Below are positions 17,360 to 26,836 of a stretch of 64,000 nucleotides of DNA, one piece after another. A program made the translations under genes and the position numbers. Source of the stretch: DAIDKA01 sp036498905 (GTDB lineage Bacteria; Pseudomonadota; Gammaproteobacteria; Steroidobacterales; Steroidobacteraceae); the NCBI GenBank assembly GCA_036498905.1, contig DASYER010000063.1, positions 1 to 64,000 of the forward strand, read 5' to 3'. The notes beneath the pieces were generated by a model that saw only the letters and a program-made list of their open reading frames with translations, was not told where the DNA came from and did no database searches. The stretch's first letter is position 1. Each line of letters starts with the position of its first letter.

Positions 17360-18544
17360 ATGTCAATGCAACTACCACTGCTGCGAATGGCCACGCTGGC
17401 GGCTCTGATCGCCTGCGCAACCGCTCATGCCGATGACAGATCAAACCGGAACGACCACAACGACCATGACGATTACGTGGTCACGCCGCTGGTATCCGAT
17501 CTTCCCGGTGCCGCCGTGCAAGACGGGGTCTTGCAAAACGCGTGGGGTATCGCCTTCAGTCCGGCGGGTAGCCCGTTCTGGGTCAACGACAATGCAACCG
17601 GCTGCTCGACTCTTTACTCAGGAGGCGGCGCCAAGATCACGGCGCTGCAGGTGTCCATCCCGCTGCCAAGCGGCATCATTTCCCCAAATTCCTGCCGGGC
17701 GGCCGCCCCGCATCATCCGGCTTCTCCCGCACCGGCCGCGCCGACCGGGATTATCTGGAATCCGTCTTCCTCATTTGTGGTGCCGGGAACCAAAATCACC
17801 GCTGCCTTCATCTTTGCAACTGAGGATGGCACGATCTCCGCGTGGGCGGGGGGCCTGAGCCCTGCCGCAAATGCCGTACTGGCGGTCGACAATTCCGCCT
17901 CCCCAGGCAGCGGTGCCGTCTACAAGGGTCTGGCGTTTGGCCTGGCCGTCAGCGGTCCGCGCCTGTATGCCACGAACTTCCGTGCCGGTACCGTCGATGT
18001 CTTCGGACCAAGCAACAGCACAACCGGCTGGTTCACGCCCACAACCACCAGCGGCGGTTTCGCGGACCCGCAGATCCCCGCCGGCTATGCGCCGTTTGGC
18101 ATACAGAATATCGATGGCGATCTGTTCGTGACGTATGCGAGGCAGAATGACAGGAAGCACGATGATGTCGCCGGGGCCGGCCACGGCTTCGTGGATGTTT
18201 TTGATACCGACGGACACTTGCTGCGACGCTTTGCAGCGCGCGGCCGGCTCAATTCACCGTGGGGAGTCGCACGCGCCTCGTTCGCATTCGGACGTTACAG
18301 CGGCAAGATCCTGATCGGGAACTTCGGCGACGGTCGTATCAATGTGTTCAACAACGACGGCGAGTTTCTCACGTCGCTACAGAACGAGCACGACAGGCCC
18401 ATCGTGATTGGCGGCTTATGGGCACTGACCCTGGGCGGCGGACTGCTCTCGAGCCCCGATACGCTTTACTTCAGTGCCGGACCCAATGGTGAGACGGACG
18501 GACTATTTGGCACGATCACCCCATCAGCCACTGACGAGGAGTGA
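17360..18544 (+). CDS. TIGR03118-family exported protein
   Basis: 394 aa with a signal peptide (about 24 residues, ATAHA). A charged, metal-binding-looking stretch rich in Asp, Asn and His follows (DRSNRNDHNDHDD). The body has the family features PLVSDLPGAA, LQNAWGIAFSPAGSPFWVNDN, APTGIIWNP, TEDGTISAW, VYKGLAFG and PFGIQNIDG, which suggest a beta-propeller. The function of the family is unknown. AGGGAG precedes the ATG at 17360. It is monocistronic, ending at a strong bidirectional hairpin. Confidence 0.85.
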   Translation: MSMQLPLLRMATLAALIACATAHADDRSNRNDHNDHDDYVVTPLVSDLPGAAVQDGVLQNAWGIAFSPAGSPFWVNDNATGCSTLYSGGGAKITALQVSIPLPSGIISPNSCRAAAPHHPASPAPAAPTGIIWNPSSSFVVPGTKITAAFIFATEDGTISAWAGGLSPAANAVLAVDNSASPGSGAVYKGLAFGLAVSGPRLYATNFRAGTVDVFGPSNSTTGWFTPTTTSGGFADPQIPAGYAPFGIQNIDGDLFVTYARQNDRKHDDVAGAGHGFVDVFDTDGHLLRRFAARGRLNSPWGVARASFAFGRYSGKILIGNFGDGRINVFNNDGEFLTSLQNEHDRPIVIGGLWALTLGGGLLSSPDTLYFSAGPNGETDGLFGTITPSATDEE

Positions 18545-18563
18545 TCAGAGGAAATCGTATGGG

Positions 18564-18593
18564 CCACGCCGTGTGTTGTCGCACACGGCGTGG
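18564..18593. terminator. Bidirectional terminator hairpin
   Basis: Perfect 12-bp stem CCACGCCGTGTG / CACACGGCGTGG with loop TTGTCG, placed between two convergent genes 20 bp and 11 bp away. No long T-tract is present on either side. Confidence 0.6.
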
Positions 18594-18604
18594 TCGAGGC
18601 GTGG

Positions 18605-19612
18605 CTATATCGGAGTAGCCTCCACAATGCTCATGCGGCCAGGGTTCTGAGTGACCGTGCCGATCGCGAAGCCTGCGCTCTCCAATAGGCCCTGAATCTG
18701 GTGCAGCTTGCGCTCCTGTCCGGTTGTCCAAATCATCATGAGAATGTCGAACGCAAACACAGGGTCCGGGGCTATGGCTTCCGGCAGCAGCCGCTCGATG
18801 ACCGCGATCCTGCCGCCCCGGGCAATCGCTTGTCGCACCGATTTGAGGATCGTGATGCAATCCGCGTCGCACCAGTCATGAAGAATCTGCTTCAGCAGAT
18901 ACAGGTCGCCGCCGGTAGGCACTGACTTAAAGAAGTCCCCGCCGACAGACTCAATGCGGCTGCCCTCGGGAAGGACGCGTAAGCGCTGCGCGGCCCGCTC
19001 GGCCACATCGGGCATGTCAAAGACAATTCCATGCGCCTGAGGATATTGGGCGAGAAGACCCGAGAGCAGTGTTCCATGGCCGCCGCCAATGTCCACCGCC
19101 AGACGGAATGGGGGGAAACGCAATTGCCCAAGGATCAGTGGCTCGTCCTGCAGCGTAATCTGGCTCATACGCTCGCCGAAAAAGCGTGCCTGCTCGGGGT
19201 TTTCGGCGAAATACTCGAAAACAGGCTTCCCGAAATAGGATTCAAAAGCAGTCTTGCCGGTCTGGACTGCCTCACCCAGCCGCAGACCGGACTGGAGCGC
19301 CATTTTCTGCACCATGGTGGCCGCTCGGAAGGACTGCAGGCTGCGCGAGCGTGGCGTGTGGCCAATGGAGCCATCGGGTAGAATTTCGAGAACCCCCTGG
19401 GAAGCGAGGACATTGATCAGCCGGCCCAATTGGGCTGCATCGATCTTGGTGCGCGCGGAGAGTTCCTTGAGAGAGATTGGCTCGGAGCCCCATTGATCCA
19501 GCAGCTGGGTCGTCGCGATGGCATGAATCACCGCCTGGTAGGCGGTGATGTCATGTAGCCAGGATTGAAATTCCTGCGGATGATCAAGCATTTCGCCAAT
19601 CGTTCTATTCAT
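18605..19612 (-). CDS. SAM-dependent O-methyltransferase (COMT/family 2 type)
   Basis: 335 aa. An N-terminal winged-helix dimerisation part (residues about 10-100, with LKELSARTKIDAAQLGRLIN) is followed by a Rossmann methyltransferase domain with motif I VDIGGGHGTLL (about 190), the family-2 signature LKQILHDWCD (about 260) and a C-terminal GGRIAVIERLLP. Enzymes of this type methylate hydroxyl groups of small aromatic or natural-product substrates (acetylserotonin, caffeate, polyketides). No biosynthetic genes are adjacent, so the substrate is open. GGATGG precedes the ATG. Confidence 0.83.
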   Translation of the reverse strand: MNRTIGEMLDHPQEFQSWLHDITAYQAVIHAIATTQLLDQWGSEPISLKELSARTKIDAAQLGRLINVLASQGVLEILPDGSIGHTPRSRSLQSFRAATMVQKMALQSGLRLGEAVQTGKTAFESYFGKPVFEYFAENPEQARFFGERMSQITLQDEPLILGQLRFPPFRLAVDIGGGHGTLLSGLLAQYPQAHGIVFDMPDVAERAAQRLRVLPEGSRIESVGGDFFKSVPTGGDLYLLKQILHDWCDADCITILKSVRQAIARGGRIAVIERLLPEAIAPDPVFAFDILMMIWTTGQERKLHQIQGLLESAGFAIGTVTQNPGRMSIVEATPI

Positions 19613-19645
19613 GTCAGTACCATCCGCCCGAAAGTGTTTCGATTC

Positions 19646-20140
19646 TCAGAAACCCAATCCCTTGAGAAGCTTGTTGAAGATTTGCTCGAGCTCTCGTTGA
19701 TTTCTAGTTTTGGAGTCTGCGTAGACATTTATGACTTTCGACGGAAGCACCAGCCCAAGATACCGAAACTGGCGGTTGGTGTTGTCGTGACCGTAGTACG
19801 CGACTTGATGTCCCTTTGAAAAGGGAGCGACGATCGGGTCGGCTATGGTCATTTTGAGATTGTAGGTCTTGGCGGCGCTATTTTCTCCGGCGAGCCGGAA
19901 TTCTTTGAGCTTGCTGGCAATGCGTTCCGTGTCTGAAGGCTTGGCCTTCATAAACGTGAACGAAATCGTCAATCCGACATCAAGCTGCTTAGAGTAAAAG
20001 GTTCGCTGCTCCGGGTCGGAACTGCGTCCTGGAATCCAGTCGCCATTGAGCTTCAAGGTAAACGCGGGGGTCTCGATAGTCGAAGACGCCCAGGCGCCGA
20101 AAGGCAGAAAGGCGATAAGCCAGGGTACGAACTTTTTCAT
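19646..20140 (-). CDS. Exported protein of unknown function
   Basis: 164 aa. ATG 20140 is chosen because AAGAAG lies just upstream and a typical signal peptide follows (MKKFVPWLIAFLPFGAWA). The mature part is a mixed alpha/beta domain with no motif I recognise: an N-terminal FTLKLNGDW, a middle section with FSKGHQVAYYGHDN and RYLGLVLPSKVINVYAD, and a charged C-terminal helix. The pattern is reminiscent of small secreted proteins that carry one PsbP-like domain, but that is a guess. It is monocistronic. Confidence 0.65.
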   Translation of the reverse strand: MKKFVPWLIAFLPFGAWASSTIETPAFTLKLNGDWIPGRSSDPEQRTFYSKQLDVGLTISFTFMKAKPSDTERIASKLKEFRLAGENSAAKTYNLKMTIADPIVAPFSKGHQVAYYGHDNTNRQFRYLGLVLPSKVINVYADSKTRNQRELEQIFNKLLKGLGF

Positions 20141-20455
20141 TTGCTTCTTTGCCGAAGGCACTTGGTCGTTCGTCCCAGAATACCTCTAAAGCGGCTGCGT
20201 GACTGCTCCCCACCTTCAGTCCGAGGGGTTGACATGACCCTTCAAAATACGATGCGGTTCACCTGTTACCGCGCCGTGCCATCACTTGGATGCTATATCG
20301 CTGAATTCGCACCTCACCGGCCAAGTCCCGGAAATCACCGGCCAACGGTTCTGACCGCCCTTTGTATTCTTCTAAAATTGCCGTGACGGTCGACGATCGT
20401 CGCGAGGCGGGCCCGCCGGGTTCCCCGGGAGTTTTGGCCCTCGAGGAGAAATGCA
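20141..20455. other. Divergent intergenic region, no secure gene
   Basis: A 51-codon ORF from ATG 20234 (GAGGG upstream) has no coding character. GC-rich palindromes (GGCGGGCCCGCC) lie near 20413. A TTGACA at 20229 lacks a matching -10 box. Confidence 0.4.
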
Positions 20456-21019
20456 ATGGAGTCCCTTGATGAAGTCCGGCGCGATTTTGAGCTCCGTGCC
20501 AACAGATCCCTGTCACTGCCATTAGCAGGCACCGCCGTCTGGGTGATTGTTGCAGTCTTGGGTATGGTCCTCCCAATGCGATCCGCCACTCTAGCTCTCA
20601 TGTTCTGTACGGGCAGTATCTTTCCGCTGGCAGTGGGCATTGCAAAGGTGCGGCGGGAGGAATTGCTTTCGAACCCGAATCAATTTGCGAAGCTGATGGG
20701 TGCATGCGTGTTCATGGTGAACCTGCTTTGGGCACTTAATATTCCACTCGTGCTGCGCGCACCTCAGTTTATTCCCTTGAGCGTTGGAATCGGGCTCGGG
20801 CTACATTGGGTCGTCTATTCGTGGATCATACGAAACCCCCTGGGGTACATTCACGCTTCGTTTCGGACCGCCGCAGTGCTTGCCGCCTGGTTGTTATTTC
20901 CTGGACACGTCGTCACGGCGTGCGCTGCGGCAGTCGTCGCAGCATATACTTTGACAATCTGTCAGATGTCCACACGGCAGATCGTCGATTCGGAATTGCC
21001 TGTGACGGCCAAAGCCTGA
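20456..21019 (+). CDS. Hypothetical polytopic membrane protein (DUF7010-like)
   Basis: 187 aa with about five hydrophobic helices (starting LAGTAVWVIVAVLGMVLPM) after a charged 20-residue N-terminus (SLDEVRRDFELRANRS). The layout resembles the DUF7010 group of small membrane proteins of unknown role; that assignment comes from memory and is tentative. GAGGAG sits 7 nt before the ATG. Its stop is only 8 bp from the end of the convergent ABC transporter gene. Confidence 0.7.
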   Translation: MESLDEVRRDFELRANRSLSLPLAGTAVWVIVAVLGMVLPMRSATLALMFCTGSIFPLAVGIAKVRREELLSNPNQFAKLMGACVFMVNLLWALNIPLVLRAPQFIPLSVGIGLGLHWVVYSWIIRNPLGYIHASFRTAAVLAAWLLFPGHVVTACAAAVVAAYTLTICQMSTRQIVDSELPVTAKA

Positions 21020-21027
21020 AGTCCGGA

Positions 21028-22917
21028 TCACAACCCAGAGCGGGTGCTCGCCTTGTCTGCCTGATCGGCAAATTGTGTTCGGTACAACTGCTCGTACAGG
21101 CCAGGCTGCACCGCCAGCTGTGCGTGGGTGCCGCGCTGGACGATCCTGCCCTCCTGCATCACCAGGATCTGGTCCGCCTTGAGCACGGTGGAGAGCCGGT
21201 GGGCGATGACAATCGCCGTGCGTCCTGCCAGCGCCCGTTCCAGCGCCTGCTGTACGGCCGCCTCGGAGCGTGAATCCAGATGCGCGGTGGCCTCATCGAG
21301 CACCACCAGGTCCGGGGCCTTAAGCAGAAGTCGGGCAATGGCGAGCCGTTGCTTCTCCCCACCCGAGAAACGGTAGCCACGCTCTCCGACCACCGTATCC
21401 AGTCCTTCGGACAGGCCGTCGACGACGTCGAGAATCTGCGCATCGCGCAGCGCGTCGCGAATCTGTTCGTCGCTGGCGTCCGGCCGCGCATACAGCATGT
21501 TGGCGCGCAGGGTGTCGTGAAACAGGTGTGCATCCTGTGTTACGACCCCGATGCGCTGCTGTAGCGAGCTCAGCCGCGCGTCGCGCACATCGACGCCGTT
21601 GACGCGTACCGTGCCGGAGATGGCGTCGTAAAGGCGTGGAATCAGCTGTGTGATCGTGGTCTTGCCTGCGCCCGACGGACCCACGAGCGCCACCAAAGTT
21701 CCGGGTGCGACACTCAGGTCGATGTCGTGAAGCACGATCTGTGGGGGGCGTCTTTCCGGGACTGCGATGGACTCCAGGGAGGCCAGGGATACCTCGGCTG
21801 CCGCCGGATAGCGGAAGGCGACGTGCTCAAACACCACGCCCATGGGCCCGTCGGGCACTTCCACAGCATCCGGTTTTTCGCGCACCATGGGTTTGAGCTC
21901 GAGCACTTCGAACACGCGCTCGAAAGACACCAGGGCGGTCATCACCGTGACCTGGAGATTGGACAGACCCATCACGGGTGCGTACAGACGCATCAGCAGT
22001 GCGGTCAATGCGACCACCGTGCCCAGGTCCAGAGCGTGCCGGGCTGCCAGCACACCACCCCAACCATAAGCCAGCGCCGTGCCCAAGGACGCCATCAGCA
22101 GCAGACCCGTGGCAAGCAACCGACCGTACAACGCGGCGCGGATGGACAGACCGGACAGCTCGCGTGCCTTGGTCTCGAAGAGGGCTCCATCCACCTCGGG
22201 ACGCCCAAAGAGTTTGGCCAGCATCGCCCCGGCCACATTGAAGCGCTCCACCATCATGCTGCTGACACCGGAGCCGGCGTTCATGATTTCTCGCGTGATG
22301 GCCTGGATCCGCCGGCTCCAGTACCGCGCCGGCAGCACGAACAGCGGCAGCAGCACCAGCACGACGATCGTGATCCTCCAGGACAACGCGAACATGGTTC
22401 CGATGATCAGCACCACCGTCACGATGTTGCCCGCGACGGTGGACAGTATGTCGGTGAAGGCGCTGCGCGCCCCCATCGTGTCGGAAAAGAGACGATTCAC
22501 CAGCGCTCCGGTCTGCGTACGCGCAAAGAACGCCAGCGGCATGCTCCGGATATGGTTGAAGAGCCGGGCGCGCAGGCCCACGACCACATCGGCGCCAATG
22601 CGGGTACCCAGGTACGTCTGGGCGAGGCCCAGTGCCGCATCCAGCACGCCCAGCAGCGCGATGAGCACCGCCAGGCGCACGATTAGCGCCGTGTCGGCAT
22701 GCAGGATGCCGTCGTTGATGATACGGCGGTAGATCAAAGGGTAGGTGACGACGATGCCCGCATCGGCGATGACCACCACCGCCAGCAGCAGTAACCAGCC
22801 CGTGTAGGGCAGGGCGATCTCAAGCGTCCGCCGCACGGTCCCGGGCTTGATGCCGTGCTCGAGTACCGACGGGTCTTGCCTCAAGGTCCGCATCGCTGCG
22901 GCCATACCCCTTTGCAT
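21028..22917 (-). CDS. ABC exporter, fused permease-ATPase (MsbA type)
   Basis: 629 aa half-transporter. The N-terminal exporter membrane domain (residues about 30-330, six helices) is followed by the ATPase with Walker A GPSGAGKTT, Q-loop VVTQDAHLF, signature FSGGEKQRLAIARLL, Walker B LVVLDEATAHLD and H-switch IAHRLST. It functions as a homodimer exporting lipid, drug or peptide substrates across the inner membrane. Nothing in the context fixes the substrate. The intradomain linker is a little long, with an insertion (VSLASLESIAVPERR) just before the Walker A strand. GAGGG precedes ATG 22917. Confidence 0.88.
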   Translation of the reverse strand: MQRGMAAAMRTLRQDPSVLEHGIKPGTVRRTLEIALPYTGWLLLLAVVVIADAGIVVTYPLIYRRIINDGILHADTALIVRLAVLIALLGVLDAALGLAQTYLGTRIGADVVVGLRARLFNHIRSMPLAFFARTQTGALVNRLFSDTMGARSAFTDILSTVAGNIVTVVLIIGTMFALSWRITIVVLVLLPLFVLPARYWSRRIQAITREIMNAGSGVSSMMVERFNVAGAMLAKLFGRPEVDGALFETKARELSGLSIRAALYGRLLATGLLLMASLGTALAYGWGGVLAARHALDLGTVVALTALLMRLYAPVMGLSNLQVTVMTALVSFERVFEVLELKPMVREKPDAVEVPDGPMGVVFEHVAFRYPAAAEVSLASLESIAVPERRPPQIVLHDIDLSVAPGTLVALVGPSGAGKTTITQLIPRLYDAISGTVRVNGVDVRDARLSSLQQRIGVVTQDAHLFHDTLRANMLYARPDASDEQIRDALRDAQILDVVDGLSEGLDTVVGERGYRFSGGEKQRLAIARLLLKAPDLVVLDEATAHLDSRSEAAVQQALERALAGRTAIVIAHRLSTVLKADQILVMQEGRIVQRGTHAQLAVQPGLYEQLYRTQFADQADKASTRSGL

Positions 22918-22989
22918 ACGGGCCCTCAGTTGGTACTGAAAATGGTCGAGAATCGGCCTGCAGCATAGTGCAGATCGAACCTGATCGCA

Positions 22990-24354
22990 TCACTCAAAAA
23001 GACAATTTCCAGAGCATATTACTGCCTGCGGTCTTGGTTGCTTTGGAAGCTGTGCGAGAACGTCCTTGCTGATCCTTGCAACAACGTGAAACTGAGGATC
23101 GACGACTTCTGCGATGTCGTAGTGGATCGAAGTCGCAAGCACCGTGGCGACTTCGCCGCTATCCAGGCGATAGTGACTGACCAACCAGTTGGACAGTCCG
23201 GAGGTGGCATTCTGCTGCGCAGCCTGCAGTGAGCCGCCGATGCCGGAAACCATGATGTCGTGATCGTTTTCGGCCCAGGGCTGGTCCAGCAGTTCGTCCC
23301 GGATGAGAGTGACAGTGAATTCAACATCCATGGAGGTCTCAAGACCCTGTCCCGTAATTTCGCCATCCGCCTGCAGGGCGTGGCCGTCTCCCATGACGAG
23401 CAGGGCGCCGGCCTGATAGACGGGCAGGTAGAGCGTTACCCCTTCGCGGATCTGGTTGTAGTCCAGATTCCCGCCGAAGCGACCGAGTTCAGCACTGTTG
23501 GATATGGCGTCCCCGACCGGTGCCGTACCGACGCTGCCGAGCATGGGAAGCAATTTGACCTGATACCCCTTGAGTTTTTCTGACGGCTTGTCGGGTCTCG
23601 CGGTCCCATTCGTGCGATCGAGTATCCAGATATCGCTCCAGTCCTGCGGACGCTTCTGCTGATACCAAGGCGGAACTGCGATGGAGGCTACACTGCCACG
23701 GTACTGGAACGCGGTGTCGCGATTCGGCCGGATCGCGTTGAAGTGGACGGCGATGGTATCGCCGGTCATCGCGCCCTCGATATAGAACGGACCGGTCAGC
23801 GGGTTGCCCTCTATGGTGACCCCGACGTCGTGCTCATCGTGACCCGCTGCATCCAAGGTCTTGGTACGCACGGTATCGCCCGGGAAGATGCGCAGCGCCG
23901 GCGGGTTAGCCCCCGAGTAGGACCGATAGAAAACCTTGGGGTCGTAGGTGATGACTCTGGGTGCCTCCGGCGGCTGTCTGGGCCTGCGCGCGGAGACCGT
24001 GATCGGGAGGTTGTGCAGCAGGCCTGAACCCGAAAGCACTCCGTTCTTTTCGGTCAGCACCAGCGAACCGAAGACCTCGGCCCCCTCGGGCGGCAGAATC
24101 TTCAGGTGCAGGCCATCCTTCTGCACGATGCCGGAGAACTTGTAGGGGAAAACGTCGTCCGGCACGAGATAGCCTGATCGCCCGAGGTATTGCGAACCGT
24201 CGGTCGTAAGCTCGAGCCCGGCCACAAAGGTACCCCCGGGGTAAGAGGTCGTGACTTCCCAGCGTCCCGCGAGATCAGGACCCGCCGAGGCGGCTGCCGC
24301 GCCCGTTGCCCAGACCATTAGAAGCCATGCGACCACATTCCGTTGCGTCGTCAT
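22990..24354 (-). CDS. Exported acetamidase/formamidase-family protein
   Basis: 454 aa. A signal peptide (about 22 residues) is followed by an extra about 110-residue beta-rich domain (LAGRWEVTTSYPGGTF..., resembling lipocalin-like add-ons). The FmdA/AmdA catalytic fold then carries PGDTVRTKTLDAAGHDEHDV, GNPLTGPFYIEGAMTGD, GNLDYNQIREGVTLYLPVYQAGALLVMGDGHALQADGEI and the late SHYRLDSGEVATV. The family hydrolyses short amides to acid and ammonia, normally in the cytoplasm and without the N-terminal domain. Export and extra domain suggest a different natural substrate. It lies 72 bp upstream of the ABC exporter gene on the same strand. Confidence 0.8.
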   Translation of the reverse strand: MTTQRNVVAWLLMVWATGAAAASAGPDLAGRWEVTTSYPGGTFVAGLELTTDGSQYLGRSGYLVPDDVFPYKFSGIVQKDGLHLKILPPEGAEVFGSLVLTEKNGVLSGSGLLHNLPITVSARRPRQPPEAPRVITYDPKVFYRSYSGANPPALRIFPGDTVRTKTLDAAGHDEHDVGVTIEGNPLTGPFYIEGAMTGDTIAVHFNAIRPNRDTAFQYRGSVASIAVPPWYQQKRPQDWSDIWILDRTNGTARPDKPSEKLKGYQVKLLPMLGSVGTAPVGDAISNSAELGRFGGNLDYNQIREGVTLYLPVYQAGALLVMGDGHALQADGEITGQGLETSMDVEFTVTLIRDELLDQPWAENDHDIMVSGIGGSLQAAQQNATSGLSNWLVSHYRLDSGEVATVLATSIHYDIAEVVDPQFHVVARISKDVLAQLPKQPRPQAVICSGNCLFE

Positions 24355-24467
24355 TTAGGAACCCCGTTATTGTTGGATCGGGTTGCGGAGCCAGGTGCAT
24401 CTGAAGGACCAGGCAGCCTTTCGGGAGTTCAATTTGCATGCAAATCGGCCGCGCGACGTCCGCCGTT

Positions 24468-24749
24468 CTAATGCCCGTCGCTGTAGGCTCTCCGATGGTG
24501 CAATTTCAAAGAAAGCACCAACCCCGCCAACAACAGGGTCACCGCATTGGCAATGGTGATGGGCAAGCTGCGCACGGCAATTCCGTATATCAGCCATAGC
24601 GATACGCCCAGAGTGAAGAGTCCGTACATCCGCAGCGAAATACCGCTCAGATCGCGGGTCCGCCACGAATGCCAGGCCTGAGGAATGAACGCGATGGTGG
24701 TAAAGATGCCGGCGGCAAAACCGACCAGGTCGATCACATTTCGATGCAT
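24468..24749 (-). CDS. SemiSWEET sugar transporter
   Basis: 93 aa, three membrane helices forming one SWEET/PQ-loop unit. The PQ motif is FIPQAWHSWRTRDLSGIS in helix 1 (about residues 21-38), with GLFTLGVSLWLIYGI in helix 2. Bacterial SemiSWEETs dimerise and let small sugars diffuse across the inner membrane. No sugar enzyme is adjacent. It may be separately transcribed. Confidence 0.85.
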   Translation of the reverse strand: MHRNVIDLVGFAAGIFTTIAFIPQAWHSWRTRDLSGISLRMYGLFTLGVSLWLIYGIAVRSLPITIANAVTLLLAGLVLSLKLHHRRAYSDGH

Positions 24750-24836
24750 GCGGGCAGTTTACTACTAAGCCCGCCTGCCACGAGGGTGATCCACTGCTTC
24801 ACCGGCCCGCCAAGTACAGTCAGATCGGGTCGCTGT

Positions 24837-26120
24837 TCACTGCAGTGTGACGACAGCAATGCTGACCGCTTTCTTGGCTGGATCGCCCGTTGCGAACACC
24901 AGTCTGCGGCCGTCGGGTGAGAAGACGGGATGACCGGCATTCAGCGCATAGTCCGTGACCTGCACCAGCCCGCTGCCGTCGCGGTTGACGATGAAGACGG
25001 CATACAGACTATTTGGGCTGCCGCGGTCGGATTCGAAGGCCAGCCGCTTGCCGTCCGGCGACCAGGACGGGGTGCGCCCTTGAAGCGGATTGGATTCCAA
25101 CCTGGATGACTCGCCGCGCCCGTCGACCAGCCAAATCTGATTGTTGTCCTGATCGTAGAGCTGGCCGTGGTTTGCCTGACCGGCGAAGGCAACCGATTTC
25201 CCATCGGGCGATACGCTCGACATACCGGCCAGGACCTGGTCCTGACGGGTGATGGCGACCGGCGTGATACCGTCGATATTCATGCGATACAGAATGTTCC
25301 GGGCCGCATCGCCGAAGCCGATGGTCTTGCCATCCGGATACCAGGAGGGGTAACTCGGCGCGAGCAGATCCTTGGTCATCAGGTGACGGGCATTGCGACC
25401 GTCGCCATCGATCACCCACAGGCCGCTGTCCTTGCCATCGGGGGAATCACCGTTGAAGACGATGCGACCGGTCTTTGCCGACCAGCTGGCCCGGGTCGCG
25501 GACACCGGCATTTGCGCAAAGAGTTCAGGGCTGCCGCCCGCGGCCGAAACCCGAAACAGCGCCCAGGTCTTGCCAACGTCCAACGTGCGGCTGAACAGCA
25601 CGGTCTTTCCATCTGGTGAAAAGCAGGGCCAATAGTCGATGACTCCGGTGGTCCGCGTTGTAATGTCCCGCGCTGCCGCGTTCGGCATCACGTTCCAGGT
25701 GCGCGCCACCGCAGGTTTGGGTACAGCCGGCGAACCGGGTGCGGGAAAGCTCTTTGCCAGCTCTTCCGCAATGCGTGGTGCTGCGACGTCGCGACCTCCC
25801 TGCGTAATCGTCATGCCGGTGATCTTGCCATCGGCGCCCGCGTTGAACGTGAACAGGACGCCGCCATTTGCGAAAGAGAATTTGTTTGAGCTTTCCGGCG
25901 TGGCTTCCGCGCGTTGGGGAGTGCCCACCGCACCGAAATAGAAATGATCGCCTTCGCGCCAAAAATGAACTGACCGTTGCGGACCGATCAGGTAATAACC
26001 TTCATAGTGGTCGGCCGCGGCCTGGTCGAGTGCAACTGCGGCCATCGAGGCGCCTGTAATTTGCAACGCAAGCACCAGCAGCGCGCCGCACGCCCGCCGC
26101 AAGATGACGGGTCTTTTCAT
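24837..26120 (-). CDS. Exported TolB-like beta-propeller protein
   Basis: 427 aa from ATG 26120, which overlaps the upstream stop (ATGA) and starts a signal peptide (ALLVLALQITGASMAAVA). An N-terminal about 100-residue domain (YEGYYLIGPQRSVHFWREGDHFYFG) precedes WD40-like/PD40 repeats with recurring SPDGK-type turns (CFSPDGKTVLFSR, YPDGKTIGFGD, SPDGKSVAFAG, SPDGKRLAFESD, FSPDGRRLVFATG). TolB-like propellers bind periplasmic partners or ligands. It is third gene of a padR-HAAS-tolB operon, so its level is probably set by the PadR repressor. Confidence 0.82.
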   Translation of the reverse strand: MKRPVILRRACGALLVLALQITGASMAAVALDQAAADHYEGYYLIGPQRSVHFWREGDHFYFGAVGTPQRAEATPESSNKFSFANGGVLFTFNAGADGKITGMTITQGGRDVAAPRIAEELAKSFPAPGSPAVPKPAVARTWNVMPNAAARDITTRTTGVIDYWPCFSPDGKTVLFSRTLDVGKTWALFRVSAAGGSPELFAQMPVSATRASWSAKTGRIVFNGDSPDGKDSGLWVIDGDGRNARHLMTKDLLAPSYPSWYPDGKTIGFGDAARNILYRMNIDGITPVAITRQDQVLAGMSSVSPDGKSVAFAGQANHGQLYDQDNNQIWLVDGRGESSRLESNPLQGRTPSWSPDGKRLAFESDRGSPNSLYAVFIVNRDGSGLVQVTDYALNAGHPVFSPDGRRLVFATGDPAKKAVSIAVVTLQ

Positions 26121-26836
26121 GTCCGCACCAGCCGTAACCGCCAGACTCGATAGGCTACAATTGCCGCGACGAACAATACGGCAGCGTGCAGAGCTGCCAC
26201 CCCTAGGGTGACGGCCAAATCCCGATGCCCATGCAGATAGAAGAAGGCTAACACCGAGAATCCCCAACCGCCCGGATGACCGGCCTCAGCCTGATATTCA
26301 TGCCAGTGAAACCCGAGCATCGAGCTGAAGAGTGCGAGCAGGACAAGACCGACCCACAACCAGGGGGTTGAAAGGCGCTGGCGCAGGGCCAGTACGAGGT
26401 ATCCAGCCGTGAGCAGCACGCCAGCCAGGTAGTTGATGAGGAAACCCAGGATCCCGATAAGGGCGCGATAGCTCTCCGGCATCGCAGAGGGTGCGATGGA
26501 GTTCAGCGGCGAGAGCACGTGGATCATCGATGAATCCGTGACCCCGATCAGGGCCATCCACAACGGCACTGGCGAGAGTGCAAATACCGCCCACGGCGCC
26601 CGTGCCACCAGCGAGCGGGCAGGGGCCCTGTCGATCATCGCCTGCGCCAGTTCGGCATCGTTGCCCACGAAAGATCTGGCGCGCTCGACCGCCTTGGTCT
26701 CATTCAGGCCGGACGCGCGCTCACGCTCGATGAGATCGGCCAGGTGCTCCCGCAGCTCGGTGACATAGCGTTGCGCGTGGCGCGGCGCGATACCGGCGCG
26801 CAATAGTCGTTCTCGCACTGTCTCAAATGGCGGCAT
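26117..26836 (-). CDS. HAAS/permease-prefix membrane protein of padR operon
   Basis: 239 aa. The N-terminal helical region (RERLLRAGIAPRHAQRYVTELREHLADLIERER, about residues 8-40, then KAVERARSFVGN) is the permease-prefix/HAAS-type module often encoded beside PadR. About five membrane helices follow. HAAS proteins are thought to signal between membrane and PadR; the precise role is unknown. The start overlaps padR by 14 bp and the stop overlaps the tolB-like gene by 4 bp. It is an intact counterpart of the broken gene at 3262. Confidence 0.8.
   Translation of the reverse strand: MPPFETVRERLLRAGIAPRHAQRYVTELREHLADLIERERASGLNETKAVERARSFVGNDAELAQAMIDRAPARSLVARAPWAVFALSPVPLWMALIGVTDSSMIHVLSPLNSIAPSAMPESYRALIGILGFLINYLAGVLLTAGYLVLALRQRLSTPWLWVGLVLLALFSSMLGFHWHEYQAEAGHPGGWGFSVLAFFYLHGHRDLAVTLGVAALHAAVLFVAAIVAYRVWRLRLVRT

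Noticed and set aside
20229..20260. TTGACA box as promoter for the membrane protein at 20456
   Set aside because: No matching -10 hexamer at 16-18 bp; it also lies more than 190 bp upstream.
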